Positions 36,556 through 46,164 of a DNA stretch of 64,000 bases are shown here, piece after piece. Source of the stretch: Oryzomicrobium sp. (lineage in GTDB: Bacteria; Pseudomonadota; Gammaproteobacteria; Burkholderiales; Rhodocyclaceae). The number at the start of each line of letters is the position of its first letter. Positions within the stretch are counted from its first letter, which is position 1. Position numbers and translations under genes: made by a program. The notes under the pieces were generated by a model, which worked only from the letters and a program-made list of their open reading frames with translations, had not been told where the DNA came from and did not search any database. The stretch spans positions 33,080 to 97,079 of the forward strand of contig NZ_JAJTBG010000013.1 of the NCBI RefSeq assembly GCF_021287045.1, in the 5' to 3' direction.

Positions 36556-37517
36556 CCATTTACGCCCGCATTGCCGGCGTGGGCAGCTACCTGCCCCCGG
36601 ATCGCGTCACCAACGATGACCTCGTCGCCCGGGGTATCGACACCAACGATGAGTGGATCGCCACTCGTACCGGCATCCGCGCCCGCCACCTGGCCGCTCC
36701 CGGCGTCACCTCCAGCCAGCTTGGCCTGGAGGCGGCCCGCCGCGCCCTGGAGCACGCCGGCGCCACGGCCGGCGAAATCGACCTGATCATCGTCGCCACC
36801 TCCACGCCGGATTTCATCTTCCCCAGCACCGCCTGTCTGATCCAGGCCGAACTGGGCAGCAAGAAGGCCACGGCCTTCGACGTCCAGGCCGTGTGCAGCG
36901 GTTTCGTCTATGCCATGACCGTGGCCGAGAAGTTCATCCGTTCCGGCAGCCATAAAAAGGCCCTGGTGATCGGCACCGAAACCTTCTCGCGCATCCTCGA
37001 CTGGAAGGACCGGGGCACCTGCGTGCTGTTCGGCGACGGTGCCGGCGCCGTTATCCTGGAAGCCTCGGAGGCCCCGGGCATTCTGGCCACCGCCTTGCAT
37101 GCCGACGGCAGCTACAACCAGATTCTCAACGTTCCCGGCCAGGTGGCCGGCGGCCAGGTGATCGGCGACCCATTCCTGCGCATGGACGGCCAGGCGGTGT
37201 TCAAATTCGCCGTGCGCGTCCTGGCCGAAGTGGCTCGGGAATGCTGCGACGCAGCCCAGATCGCCCCCGAGGCGGTGGACTGGCTGGTGCCGCACCAGGC
37301 CAACATCCGCATCATCGAGGCCACCGCCAAGAAGATGGGGCTTTCCATGGACCGGGTGGTGACCACCGTGGCCAGCCATGGCAACACCTCTGCCGCCTCG
37401 GTGCCCCTGGCCCTGGACGCGGCGGTCAAGGATGGGCGAATCCAGCGCGGCCAGACCGTCATGCTCGAAGGCGTGGGCGGCGGCTTCACCTGGGGCGCCG
37501 TGCTGCTGCGCTACTGA
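36552..37517 (+). CDS. fabH: Beta-ketoacyl-ACP synthase III
   Basis: 321-residue condensing enzyme starting fatty-acid synthesis from acetyl-CoA and malonyl-ACP. Catalytic triad Cys115 (AVCSGF), His248 (VPHQANIRI) and Asn278 (SHGNTSA) are present, with the [11 protein letters not shown]-terminal signature. Translation is coupled to plsX by a GTGA overlap. Confidence 0.97.
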   Translation: MTIYARIAGVGSYLPPDRVTNDDLVARGIDTNDEWIATRTGIRARHLAAPGVTSSQLGLEAARRALEHAGATAGEIDLIIVATSTPDFIFPSTACLIQAELGSKKATAFDVQAVCSGFVYAMTVAEKFIRSGSHKKALVIGTETFSRILDWKDRGTCVLFGDGAGAVILEASEAPGILATALHADGSYNQILNVPGQVAGGQVIGDPFLRMDGQAVFKFAVRVLAEVARECCDAAQIAPEAVDWLVPHQANIRIIEATAKKMGLSMDRVVTTVASHGNTSAASVPLALDAAVKDGRIQRGQTVMLEGVGGGFTWGAVLLRY

Positions 37518-37553
37518 TTTTTGCGCAATTCCACAAAAAATAGAGAGATAACC

Positions 37554-38480
37554 ATGGCTTTTGCTTTTGTCTTCCCCGGGCAGGGCTCCCAGTCGGTGGG
37601 CATGATGGCCGCCTACGGCGACGCCCCGGTGATCCGCGCCACCTTCGACGAGGCGTCCGCAGCCCTGGGCCAGGACCTGTGGCAGATGGTCGCCGAAGGC
37701 CCGGCCGAACTGCTGGCCCAAACCGTGAACACCCAGCCGCTCATGCTCACCGCCGGCATCGCCGCCTGGCGCCTCTGGCAGGAGAAGGGCGGCAAGCAGC
37801 CCGCCGTGGTGGCCGGCCACAGCCTGGGCGAGTACTCCGCCCTGGTGGCCGCCGGCGTCCTGCAATTCAAGGACGCCGTCCCCCTGGTGCGCCTGCGCGC
37901 CGCCGCCATGCAGGACGCCGTGCCTCTGGGCACCGGCGCCATGGCCGCGATTCTGGGGCTGGACGACGACGGTATCCGCGCTGCCTGTGCCGAAGCGGCC
38001 CAGGGCGAGGTGGTGGAACCGGTGAACTTCAACGCCGCTGGCCAGACCGTGATCGCCGGCCACAAGGCCGCCGTGGAGCGGGCCATGGAAGCCTGCAAGG
38101 CCCGGGGCGCCAAGCGCGCCGTGGCTCTGCCGGTGTCCGCGCCGTTCCACTCCTCCCTGATCCGTCCCGCCGCCGACAAGCTGGCTGCTCGCCTGGCCGA
38201 ACTGGACCTGCAGGCGCCGAAGATTCCGGTGGTCAACAACGTGGACGTGGCTGTCGAGAGCGATCCGGCCCGTATCCGCGACGCCCTGGTGCGCCAGGCC
38301 TACAACCCGGTGCGCTGGGTGGAGACCGTGCAGAAGATGGCGGCGATGGGCGTGACCGTCGTTGCCGAATGCGGGCCGGGCAAGGTCCTGGCCGGCCTGA
38401 CCAAACGTTGCGCCGATGGCGTGAATGGCGTGGCCCTGGCCGATCTGGCCGGGATCGAGGCCAACCTCAACCTGGAGTGA
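37554..38480 (+). CDS. fabD: Malonyl-CoA:ACP transacylase
   Basis: 308-residue acyltransferase loading malonate onto ACP. The PGQGSQ N-terminal loop, the nucleophile Ser90 in GHSLGEY and the partner His199 in APFHSSL are present. The ATG at 37554 lies in an AT-rich linker with AGAGAGATAACC before it; there are 36 bp after fabH and 5 bp before fabG. Confidence 0.97.
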   Translation: MAFAFVFPGQGSQSVGMMAAYGDAPVIRATFDEASAALGQDLWQMVAEGPAELLAQTVNTQPLMLTAGIAAWRLWQEKGGKQPAVVAGHSLGEYSALVAAGVLQFKDAVPLVRLRAAAMQDAVPLGTGAMAAILGLDDDGIRAACAEAAQGEVVEPVNFNAAGQTVIAGHKAAVERAMEACKARGAKRAVALPVSAPFHSSLIRPAADKLAARLAELDLQAPKIPVVNNVDVAVESDPARIRDALVRQAYNPVRWVETVQKMAAMGVTVVAECGPGKVLAGLTKRCADGVNGVALADLAGIEANLNLE

Positions 38481-38485
38481 TACAG

Positions 38486-39226
38486 ATGCTGCAAGGACAG
38501 ATTGCCCTGGTCACCGGCGCCTCGCGGGGCATCGGCAAGGCCATCGCCCTGGCCCTGGGCCGTGCCGGCGCCACCGTGATCGGTACCGCCACCACGGCGG
38601 ACGGCGCCGCCAAGATCGGCGACTATCTCAAGGAAGCTGGCATCGCCGGCCGGGGCGCCGCCCTGGAAGTGCGCGACCAGGCCCAGGTGGACGCCCTGAT
38701 CGGCGAGATCGAAAAGGAATTCGCCCCGGTGTCGATTCTGGTCAACAACGCCGGCATCACCCGCGACAACCTCGCCATGCGCATGAAGGACGAGGAGTGG
38801 GATGCGGTCATCGACACCAACCTGAAGGCCGTGTTCCGCATGACCAAGGCGGTGATGCGGGGGATGATGAAGGCCCGCTTCGGCCGCGTCGTCAACATCA
38901 CCTCGGTGGTCGGCCATGCCGGCAACCCCGGCCAGGCCAACTACTGTGCCGCCAAGGCCGGCGTGTCGGGCATGACCCGATCCCTGGCCCGGGAACTGGG
39001 CAGCCGCAACATCACGGTGAACTGCGTCGCCCCCGGCTTCATCGACACCGACATGACCAAGGTCCTCGAAGAGAAGCAGAAAGAGGCCCTGGTTGCCAGC
39101 ATTCCCCTGGGCCGCCTCGGCGCCCCGGAGGACATCGCCTCGGCCGTGCTGTTCCTGGCCTCGCCGGGCGCCGCCTACGTGACGGGAAATACCATCCACG
39201 TCAATGGCGGGATGTTCATGGAGTGA
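38486..39226 (+). CDS. fabG: 3-oxoacyl-ACP reductase
   Basis: 246-residue NADPH-dependent short-chain dehydrogenase reducing 3-ketoacyl-ACP. TGASRGIG cofactor loop, NNAGIT, and the catalytic Tyr153-x3-Lys157 pair (YCAAK) are present with the upstream Ser in NITSVVGH. A very short 5-bp gap after fabD indicates cotranscription. Confidence 0.97.
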   Translation: MLQGQIALVTGASRGIGKAIALALGRAGATVIGTATTADGAAKIGDYLKEAGIAGRGAALEVRDQAQVDALIGEIEKEFAPVSILVNNAGITRDNLAMRMKDEEWDAVIDTNLKAVFRMTKAVMRGMMKARFGRVVNITSVVGHAGNPGQANYCAAKAGVSGMTRSLARELGSRNITVNCVAPGFIDTDMTKVLEEKQKEALVASIPLGRLGAPEDIASAVLFLASPGAAYVTGNTIHVNGGMFME

Positions 39227-39265
39227 CCCGAAGCGGCGCGCCTCGCGAAAGCCTGCGTGGTTGTT

Positions 39266-39293
39266 TTGTGGCGGCAGCCGCTTTTGGTAGAAT
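39266..39293 (+). promoter_or_regulatory. Promoter upstream of acpP
   Basis: TTGTGG (39266-39271), 16-bp spacer, TAGAAT (39288-39293). A separate promoter fits the very high ACP demand. The leader to the acpP ATG is about 40 bases. Confidence 0.6.
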
Positions 39294-39338
39294 GGATAAG
39301 TTTTGTTTTTACCCGTATCAGGGATAAGGAGCCCCTTA

Positions 39339-39575
39339 ATGGAAAACCTCGAACAGCGCGTTAAAAAGATTGTTGCCGAACAACTCGGTGTGAACGAAGC
39401 CGATATCAAGACCGAGTCCTCCTTCGTCGACGATCTGGGCGCCGATTCGCTGGATACCGTCGAGCTCGTGATGGCCCTCGAAGAAGAATTCGAGTGCGAA
39501 ATCCCCGACGAAGAGGCGGAAAAGATCACCACCGTCCAGCAGGCGATCAATTACATCCTCGCCAACAAGAAGTAA
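39339..39575 (+). CDS. acpP: Acyl carrier protein
   Basis: 78-residue acidic carrier protein. The phosphopantetheine Ser37 sits in the DSLD motif ([18 protein letters not shown]). Helical, strongly acidic, canonical length. TAAGGAG precedes the ATG. The holo form is made by AcpS, encoded in this window at 59.7 kb. Confidence 0.98.
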   Translation: MENLEQRVKKIVAEQLGVNEADIKTESSFVDDLGADSLDTVELVMALEEEFECEIPDEEAEKITTVQQAINYILANKK

Positions 39576-39784
39576 GCTTCTGCGGACGTTGATCGGGCCG
39601 GCTGTTTCCTCGGAAGCGCCGGCCCGGTTGCATCGAATTGCAGCATCCCGGGGCAGCCGCTTGGCGCAGCCTCGTCCCAGCACGGGCCACGCGGCCCCAG
39701 TGGCCGAATGCGGCATGCCCCGAGGAGGGCTGCAACGCAGGGTGCCCCGTGCCTTTCACCCCTCACCAGACATATCCGGAGCGC

Positions 39785-41029
39785 ATGTTGGCACGCCGTA
39801 GAGTCGTCATCACCGGCCTGGGGATCATCTCCCCGGTTGGCAACACCGTCGAGGAAGCCTGGCAGAACATCACCGCCGGCCGCACGGGCATTGGTGCCAT
39901 CACCAAGTTCGATGCCTCCTCCTTCCCGTCCCGCATCGCCGGGGAAGTCAAGAATTTCGACATCGGCACCTATCTGTCGCCGAAAGAAGCCCGCCGCATG
40001 GATAGTTTCATCCATTTCGGCATGGCGGCCGGCATCCAGGCGGTCCGCGACGCGGGCCTGGAAGGTAGCGATAAGCTGGACATGGAGCGCATCGGCGTCT
40101 CCATCGGCTCCGGCATCGGCGGCCTGCCCCTGATCGAGCAGACCCACGATGAATACCTGGCTGGCGGTGTGCGCAAGGTCAGCCCCTTCTTCGTGCCCGG
40201 CTCGATCATCAACATGATCTCCGGCAACCTGTCGATCATGTACGGCTACAAGGGCCCCAACATCGCCCTGGTGACCGCCTGCACCACCGGCACCCACTCC
40301 ATCGGCGAAGCGGCCCGCATCATCGAGTACGGCGACGCCGACGTGATGGTTGCTGGCGGTGCCGAATCCACCGTGTCGCCCCTGGGCGTCGGCGGCTTCT
40401 GCGCGGCCCGGGCCCTTTCCACCCGCAACGACGATCCCGCGGCCGCCAGCCGTCCCTGGGACAAGGATCGCGACGGCTTCGTCCTGGGCGAGGGGGCCGG
40501 CGTCCTGGTACTGGAAGAGTATGAGCACGCCAAGGCCCGCGGTGCCAAGATCTACGCCGAACTGATCGGCTACGGTCGCAGCGCCGACGCGTACCATATG
40601 ACCCAGCCGGTGGAAAACGGCGAAGGCGCGGCCCGTTGCATGGTCAACGCCCTCAAGAACGCCGGTATCAATCCTTCCGACGTCCAGTACGTGAATGCCC
40701 ACGGCACCTCCACCCCCTTGGGTGACATGGCCGAGACCCAGGCGGTCAAGCGCTGCTTCGGCGACGCGGCCCAGTCCCTGGTGGTCAGCTCCACCAAGTC
40801 CATGACCGGCCATCTGCTGGGCGCGGCGGGTGGCATCGAGGCGGTGTTCTCCACCCTGGCGGTGCATCAGCAGGTGGCGCCTCCCACCATCAACCTGGCC
40901 AATCCGGGCGAAGGCTGCGATCTGGATTACTGCGCCAACGAAGCCCGCTCCATGCGTATCGACGTGGCCCTGTCCAACTCCTTCGGGTTCGGTGGGACCA
41001 ACGGTACTCTGGCGTTCAAGCGCATCTGA
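39785..41029 (+). CDS. fabF: Beta-ketoacyl-ACP synthase II
   Basis: 414-residue elongating condensing enzyme. Catalytic Cys166 in TACTTGTHS, His306 in [11 protein letters not shown] and His343 in [11 protein letters not shown] are present. The ATG at 39785 has GGAG at short spacing; the 209-bp gap after acpP may hold an additional control site, but no clear promoter was seen. Confidence 0.97.
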   Translation: MLARRRVVITGLGIISPVGNTVEEAWQNITAGRTGIGAITKFDASSFPSRIAGEVKNFDIGTYLSPKEARRMDSFIHFGMAAGIQAVRDAGLEGSDKLDMERIGVSIGSGIGGLPLIEQTHDEYLAGGVRKVSPFFVPGSIINMISGNLSIMYGYKGPNIALVTACTTGTHSIGEAARIIEYGDADVMVAGGAESTVSPLGVGGFCAARALSTRNDDPAAASRPWDKDRDGFVLGEGAGVLVLEEYEHAKARGAKIYAELIGYGRSADAYHMTQPVENGEGAARCMVNALKNAGINPSDVQYVNAHGTSTPLGDMAETQAVKRCFGDAAQSLVVSSTKSMTGHLLGAAGGIEAVFSTLAVHQQVAPPTINLANPGEGCDLDYCANEARSMRIDVALSNSFGFGGTNGTLAFKRI

Positions 41030-41038
41030 GGTTTGCGG

Positions 41039-41527
41039 GTGCGGCTGCCTCGGCAACTGCACCCCCGTCCCTCCCGCTTCGGGCTGGGACTGCTGGGCGG
41101 GCTTCACCTCGCCGCCCTGCTTGCCATCGCCGCATCGGCTTACGCCGGCGCGGCGATTTTCATTTGGTCGGGCGCATTGGCAGCGTTCATCCTGTCCCTG
41201 GCCTGGAGCGCCTGGAGCCTGCGGCGCGTGCCCCACGCCTTGCGCCTGGGCAGGGAAGGGCAGTTGCACGTGCGGCTGGGCCAGGGCGACACCTGGCGTC
41301 CGGCTCGCTTGCTGGGGGATACGGCCGTCTGGGAATTCGCGGTGATCCTGCGCTGCCGTCTGGAAGGCAGGGAAGGAGTAGGGGCGGAACGCCTGGGCCG
41401 AACCCTGCTGATCGGTCGGGACAGCTTGCCGCCCGACGACTTTCGGGCGCTAAGCGTATGGCTGCGCTGGCGGGAGTGCGGAAAGCGGGGAGGGAAGCCG
41501 GGGGAAGCCGACGGCCTCCCCCGGTAG
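41039..41527 (+). CDS. YgfX-like (CptA) inner-membrane protein
   Basis: 162-residue protein with two close transmembrane segments (about residues 15-58) followed by a soluble, Arg-rich C-terminal part with RLLGDTAVWEFAVIL. Layout matches the YgfX family, often beside nadB or sdhE. The GTG at 41039 is chosen because GAGG lies seven bases before it; a TTG at 41033 is less likely. Function in this lineage unknown. Confidence 0.6.
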   Translation: MRLPRQLHPRPSRFGLGLLGGLHLAALLAIAASAYAGAAIFIWSGALAAFILSLAWSAWSLRRVPHALRLGREGQLHVRLGQGDTWRPARLLGDTAVWEFAVILRCRLEGREGVGAERLGRTLLIGRDSLPPDDFRALSVWLRWRECGKRGGKPGEADGLPR

Positions 41528-41549
41528 GAGCGAGCCCCTTGGGCGGGCT

Positions 41550-43145
41550 TTAGCGCTTCGAGCGGAACACCCGGGGGCGAGCGCCGGGCAGAACGGTATT
41601 GCGGGGGCGTGGCAGGGTATCCGGGTAGTCGCGGCTGAAGTGCAGCCCACGGCTTTCCCTACGCTTCAGGGCGCAGCGCACAATCAGATCGGCGGTCACC
41701 ACCAGGTTGCGCAGCTCGATCAGGTCGTGGCTGATGCGGAAGTTGGCGTAGAACTCGTCGATTTCCCGGGTCAGCAGGCGGATGCGGTGCTGGGCGCGGG
41801 TGAGACGCTTGGTGGTGCGGACGATGCCCACGTAGTCCCACATGAAGCGGCGCAACTCGTCCCAGTTGTGGGAAATGACGATCTCCTCGTCGGCATCGGT
41901 GACCGCGCTTTCATCCCAGGCCGGCAGGTTCGGGATGGGGGGAGGCGTCTGGGCCAGGATGTCGGCGCAGGCAGCCTCGGAAAAGACGATGCACTCGAGG
42001 AGCGAGTTGGAGGCCAGACGGTTGGCGCCGTGCAGCCCGGTGCATGCCGATTCGCCGGAGGCGTAGAGCCCGGGTACGTCGGTGCGCGCCTTCAGGTCGG
42101 TGACGATGCCTCCGCAGGTGTAGTGGGCCGCCGGCACCACCGGGATGGGCTCCCGGGAAATGTCGATGCCCAACTCCAGGCAGCGGGCGTAGATATTGGG
42201 GAAGTGGGTCTGCAGGAACTCCACCGGCTTGTGGCTGATGTCCAGGTAGACACAATCCAGGCCGCGCTTCTTCATCTCGAAGTCGATGGCTCGGGCGACG
42301 ATGTCCCGGGGGGCTAGTTCGGCCCGGGGATCGTGGGCGGGCATGAAGCGGGTGCCGTCGGGCAGACGCAACAGACCGCCTTCGCCGCGGACCGCTTCGG
42401 AAATGAGGAAGGACTTGGCCTGGGGGTGGTACAGGCAGGTCGGGTGAAACTGGATGAATTCCATGTTGGCTACCCGGCAGCCGGCCCGGTGGGCCATGGC
42501 GATGCCGTCGCCGGTGGAAGTGTCCGGGTTGGTGGTGTAGAGATACACCTTGCCCGCGCCGCCGGCACCGATCAGGGTGAACGGGGCTGCCGCAGTGGTC
42601 ACGTGCCCGGTGCGCGAATCCAGCACGTAGGCGCCGTAACAGCGGTTGTCGTCCAGCCCCAGCTTGGCGCCGGTGATCAGGTCGATGGCGATGTGGTGCT
42701 CCAGCACCGTGATGTTCGGGTGGTGCCGCACCTTGCGCGTCAGGGTGTCCTGCACGGCGGCGCCGGTGGCGTCGTTGACGTGGATGACGCGGCGGTGGCT
42801 GTGGCCGCCTTCCCGGGTCAGGTGGTAGCCCTTGTCGCCCTTGGTGAAGGGGACGCCCTGTTCGATCAGCCACTCGATGGCGCGGCGGCCGTTCTCGACC
42901 ACGAAGCGGGTGGCGGCCGGGTCGTTGAGATAGGCGCCGGCGTCAAAAGTGTCGTGGATGTGGGCTTCGATGGAATCCTGGTTGTCCAGGACCGCGGCGA
43001 TGCCGCCTTGGGCCCAGCCGGAGGCGCTATCTTCCAGGCTCCGCTTGCTGATCAGACCGACTTTTTTGTGCTGGGCGAGCCGCAGTGCGGCGGATTGACC
43101 GGCAAGACCGCTGCCGATGATGAGTACGTCGAAATTCAAGGCCAC
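41550..43145 (-). CDS. nadB: L-aspartate oxidase
   Basis: 531-residue FAD enzyme oxidising aspartate to iminoaspartate, the first step of de novo NAD synthesis. FAD loop IIGSGLAGQSAALRLA, the SGWAQGGIAA segment, the EFIQFHPT motif of the fumarate reductase/succinate dehydrogenase flavoprotein family, and GLYASGE near the C-terminal half are present. The GTG at 43145 starts the family-like sequence VALNFDV; upstream frame is unrelated. Divergent from rpoE, as in many beta- and gammaproteobacteria. Confidence 0.95.
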   Translation of the reverse strand: MALNFDVLIIGSGLAGQSAALRLAQHKKVGLISKRSLEDSASGWAQGGIAAVLDNQDSIEAHIHDTFDAGAYLNDPAATRFVVENGRRAIEWLIEQGVPFTKGDKGYHLTREGGHSHRRVIHVNDATGAAVQDTLTRKVRHHPNITVLEHHIAIDLITGAKLGLDDNRCYGAYVLDSRTGHVTTAAAPFTLIGAGGAGKVYLYTTNPDTSTGDGIAMAHRAGCRVANMEFIQFHPTCLYHPQAKSFLISEAVRGEGGLLRLPDGTRFMPAHDPRAELAPRDIVARAIDFEMKKRGLDCVYLDISHKPVEFLQTHFPNIYARCLELGIDISREPIPVVPAAHYTCGGIVTDLKARTDVPGLYASGESACTGLHGANRLASNSLLECIVFSEAACADILAQTPPPIPNLPAWDESAVTDADEEIVISHNWDELRRFMWDYVGIVRTTKRLTRAQHRIRLLTREIDEFYANFRISHDLIELRNLVVTADLIVRCALKRRESRGLHFSRDYPDTLPRPRNTVLPGARPRVFRSKR

Positions 43146-43451
43146 AGTATTGTTTCCCCGAAACTGCTCTTGCGGCAGTCCTGAACGAGAGTCCCGCACT
43201 ATAGCGCCGGGGGGAGCGGGGCGCAACGAACATGGTCCCGGCACAGGCGCACAGTGTTGGTGCATTCGGCGCGGAAAAACAGGGGAAAAGCTGAACTAAT
43301 TCTCAAATGGGAATGTCACATCTGCGGCTCATGCGAATTGCGAGGTGAAACAGTTTTTTTCTGTTGGGCATGAAGTGTTTTCGGGGTGCGGCGTTGTTAT
43401 ATACTGCGGCAAACCCTTATAAGAAAACCCCTCATCTCCCAATCGAAAAGC
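43146..43451. other. Intergenic region between nadB and rpoE
   Basis: 306 bp without a gene. It must hold the divergent promoters. A TATACT hexamer at 43400-43405 is a candidate -10 for rpoE but lacks a good -35. TGAACTA at 43292-43298 resembles a sigma-E -35, yet no well-spaced sigma-E -10 follows (TCACA at 17 bp is the nearest), so autoregulation is not shown. Confidence 0.5.
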
Positions 43452-44051
43452 ATGAGCAATCGCGAAGTTGACCAAGTGTTGGTTGAGCGGGCTCAAGCCG
43501 GCGACAAACACGCGTTCGAACTGCTGGTCGCCAAGTACCAGCGGAAACTGGCGCGCTTGTTGTCTCGCTTCATCCGCGACCCTGCCGAGGTGGAAGACGT
43601 GACGCAAGAGGCTTTCATTAAAGCCTATCGGGCTTTGCCGGCGTTTCGGGGGGATAGCGCGTTTTATACGTGGCTTTATCGCATTGGCATAAACACTGCC
43701 AAGAACTACCTGGTGGCCCAGGGGCGCCGCGCCCCCACCTCGACCGAGTTCGATTCGGAAGAGGCGGAAACCTTCGAAGACGGCGACCAGCTACGGGACA
43801 TCAACACCCCCGATGCTCTCTTGCTGTCCAAACAGATCGGCGAAACCGTCAACTCCGCAATGGAGGCCCTGCCTGAGGAGCTCCGCACCGCGATTGTGTT
43901 GCGCGAGATCGAAGGGCTGTCTTACGAGGACATTGCCAAGATCATGGAATGTCCAATCGGCACCGTGCGTTCCCGCATTTTCAGGGCGCGGGAAGCCGTG
44001 GCCGCCAAGTTGCGGCCCTTGCTCGACACGGCACCGGACAGACGATGGTAG
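43452..44051 (+). CDS. rpoE: RNA polymerase sigma-E factor (AlgU/RpoE type)
   Basis: 199-residue ECF sigma factor of the envelope-stress class. Region 2 contains DVTQEAFIKAYRALPAFRG and the FYTWLYRI segment, and region 4 contains LSYEDIAKIMECPIGTVRSR. It is followed by its anti-sigma rseA, rseB, rseC and mucD. The ATG at 43452 gives the standard AlgU N-terminus MSNREVDQ. Confidence 0.96.
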   Translation: MSNREVDQVLVERAQAGDKHAFELLVAKYQRKLARLLSRFIRDPAEVEDVTQEAFIKAYRALPAFRGDSAFYTWLYRIGINTAKNYLVAQGRRAPTSTEFDSEEAETFEDGDQLRDINTPDALLLSKQIGETVNSAMEALPEELRTAIVLREIEGLSYEDIAKIMECPIGTVRSRIFRAREAVAAKLRPLLDTAPDRRW

Positions 44052-44057
44052 TTTGCC

Positions 44058-44627
44058 ATGCAACAACAACTCCCCATCGACGTCTCCCTCCTGACCGATT
44101 CGGAATTCGAGGGTGAAGCGGCCGATACGGCGTTGGCCCGGGTCCACGGCTCTGCGGAAGAGCGTTCCCGCTGGCTGCTTTATCACCTGATCGGCGACGT
44201 CCTGCGCGGCGATTGCCCGGTCGCCGGCAATTGCGCGGCCTTCATGGCCCGCTTCTCGCGACGCCTTCAGGATGAGCCGCCGGTAGCGACAGCGATCGCG
44301 GCCCGGCGCATCTTACCCGGAGTGCCTCAACAAAAAAGCCGTGAAAGCCGGGGAATGGCGTCGAAATCCGCCCTGGCCGTCGCGGCGGCGTTTGCCGGAA
44401 TCATGGTGGCCGGCCTGGCTTCCCTGTCCCTGTCGCCAGCCGGGCAGGTCAGTTTCGCCGCCTTGCCGGGCTCGGCCCTGGACGGGGCGCCGCTGCCGCC
44501 GGCCATCGCCCGGGAATACCTGCTGGCCCACGAAGGGGCTGCCCGGGTCGCCACCCTGACCAGCGTCAATCCGCGCATCAAGAGCCTGGCCATGGCCGTC
44601 ACGCCAGCGGAGGACGAGGCGAAATGA
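44058..44627 (+). CDS. rseA: Anti-sigma-E factor RseA/MucA
   Basis: 189-residue membrane anti-sigma factor. The N-terminal cytoplasmic domain (about 1-70, with RSRWLLYHLIGDVLRGD) binds sigma-E; one transmembrane helix at about 105-125 is followed by a periplasmic tail, the target of DegS- and RseP-type cleavage. The VNPRIKSLAMAVTP tail is short. Its stop overlaps the rseB start (ATGA). Confidence 0.88.
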   Translation: MQQQLPIDVSLLTDSEFEGEAADTALARVHGSAEERSRWLLYHLIGDVLRGDCPVAGNCAAFMARFSRRLQDEPPVATAIAARRILPGVPQQKSRESRGMASKSALAVAAAFAGIMVAGLASLSLSPAGQVSFAALPGSALDGAPLPPAIAREYLLAHEGAARVATLTSVNPRIKSLAMAVTPAEDEAK

Positions 44628-45589
44628 CCTGGGCAGCCCGGCTGCTCCTGGTGGTGCTGGCCTTCTTTTTGCAGAACGCGGCCAGCGCAGATCCTCTCGT
44701 TTGGCTCAAACGCATGACCCAGGCCAATGGCAGCCTGGACTACAACGGCACCTTCATCTACCAGTGCGGCCCCATTTCGGAAACCTCGCGCATCGTGCAC
44801 GGTACCGAGGATGGCCGGGAGATGGAGTGGATCCAGGTATTGGACGGCCCGCCCCGGGAAATGCTGCGGGTCGGCGACGAGGTGCGGGCCTTCCTGCCCG
44901 GCGAGAAGCGCGAAGTGGTCGAAAAGCGCGCCGGCGGGCGGGGCTTCCCCGGCCGGGTGGCGGTGGTGCCGGAGCAATTGCTCAACTACTACACGGTCAA
45001 GGCGGGCGGCGGGGAGCGGGTGGCCGGACTGGATGCCCGGTTGCTGATCCTCGAACCCAAGGACGGCTGGCGCTTCGGCCACCGCTTCTGGGTCGACGCC
45101 AACTCCGGCCTGCTACTCAAGGCGTGGGTGATGGACGACAAGGGGCTGCCGGTGGAGCAGTTCAGCTTTACCCAGATCGCCATCGGCTCCCCCCAGGATT
45201 TCACGGCCTTGAAGGCTCGCTGGCGGGAGGACCGGCCGCAGCCCGACTGGAAAGTGGACAACATGCTGCCGGGCGAGGCGGTCAATGGCGACGCCGGCTG
45301 GATTCTGCATGGCGGCGTTCCCGGTTTCCGCAAGACCGCAGTCTGGCGGCGGCGCTTGGGCGACGGGGCGGGCTCGGTGCTGCACATGCTGTTCTCCGAC
45401 GGCGTGGCCGCGGTGTCGGTATTCGTCACGCCGGTCGACCAGGCCCGCACAGCCCGTCCCGGCACCTCCACCCAAGGGGGAGTCGCCATGCACGTGCGCC
45501 TGGTGTCTGGCAACGTGGTGACCGCCATGGGCGAGGTGCCGCCCGCCACGGTGCGCAAGATCGCCGAAAGCCTGGAACTGAAAAAATGA
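44624..45589 (+). CDS. rseB: Periplasmic sigma-E regulator RseB/MucB
   Basis: 321 residues with a Sec signal peptide (cleavage near residue 22) and the MucB/RseB fold: an N-terminal LolA-like lipid-sensing domain (YNGTFIYQ ... SRIVH) and a smaller C-terminal domain. It protects RseA from proteolysis and responds to lipoprotein or LPS signals. The 4-bp overlap with rseA couples translation. Confidence 0.92.
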   Translation: MTWAARLLLVVLAFFLQNAASADPLVWLKRMTQANGSLDYNGTFIYQCGPISETSRIVHGTEDGREMEWIQVLDGPPREMLRVGDEVRAFLPGEKREVVEKRAGGRGFPGRVAVVPEQLLNYYTVKAGGGERVAGLDARLLILEPKDGWRFGHRFWVDANSGLLLKAWVMDDKGLPVEQFSFTQIAIGSPQDFTALKARWREDRPQPDWKVDNMLPGEAVNGDAGWILHGGVPGFRKTAVWRRRLGDGAGSVLHMLFSDGVAAVSVFVTPVDQARTARPGTSTQGGVAMHVRLVSGNVVTAMGEVPPATVRKIAESLELKK

Positions 45590-45613
45590 AAATCTGCCGG
45601 AGCATCGGGATAC

Positions 45614-46042
45614 GTGATTGAAATTGCCGCTGTCGTAACCGCCGTGGAAAATGGCTACCTGGAAGTGGAATCCGCATCGACGGGATGCGGGCGCTGCCAC
45701 GAACCCGGCGGCTGCGGCGGTGTTTCCCTGGGCTCGATGCTTTGCGCCAAGTCCCGCCGCCTACGGGTGCGCAACGACCTGCCCGGCCCGGTGCAGGTCG
45801 GCGATCAGGTGGACGTGGGCGTGGCCGACGGCATCCTGGGACAGGCCGCGTTGGTAACCTATGCGCTCCCCCTGGCCGGCCTGCTGCTGGGTGCCCTGGC
45901 CGGCGCCCGGGGGGGGGATGTCGGCGCCATTCTGGGCGGCGCGGCGGGATTGGGCGTGGCTTGGCTCCTGGCCCGGCGCATGCGCCGGCAGGCCGAAGCC
46001 CGGGCGGGCGATCTGGTCGTCGTGCGCCACCGCCCGGCGTAG
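45614..46042 (+). CDS. rseC: SoxR-reducing/RseC-family protein
   Basis: 142-residue inner-membrane protein of the RseC/MucC family. A Cys-rich N-terminal part (CGRCHEPGGCGG plus one further Cys) precedes two transmembrane segments around residues 76-112. In relatives it modulates sigma-E and may assist redox-cofactor insertion (RseC/Rsx). GTG start at 45614 after a short 24-bp gap. Confidence 0.88.
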   Translation: MIEIAAVVTAVENGYLEVESASTGCGRCHEPGGCGGVSLGSMLCAKSRRLRVRNDLPGPVQVGDQVDVGVADGILGQAALVTYALPLAGLLLGALAGARGGDVGAILGGAAGLGVAWLLARRMRRQAEARAGDLVVVRHRPA

Positions 46043-46164
46043 GCTGCCGCCTAGCGTCGCACGGTTCCGGGGATTTGGCGGCGGCCTTTGCCGTTCTTGG
46101 GTTTGCCCGGCCGCTTTGGCGGCCGGTTTCGTTTGTTCTGGCATTGCAACGAGAAGAGGTCTCC

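Noticed and set aside
43292-43325. Sigma-E promoter for rpoE autoregulation
   Set aside because: A GAACTA -35-like element is present, but spacing to any sigma-E -10 (TCTGC at 22, TCACA at 17) is wrong or the match is poor.
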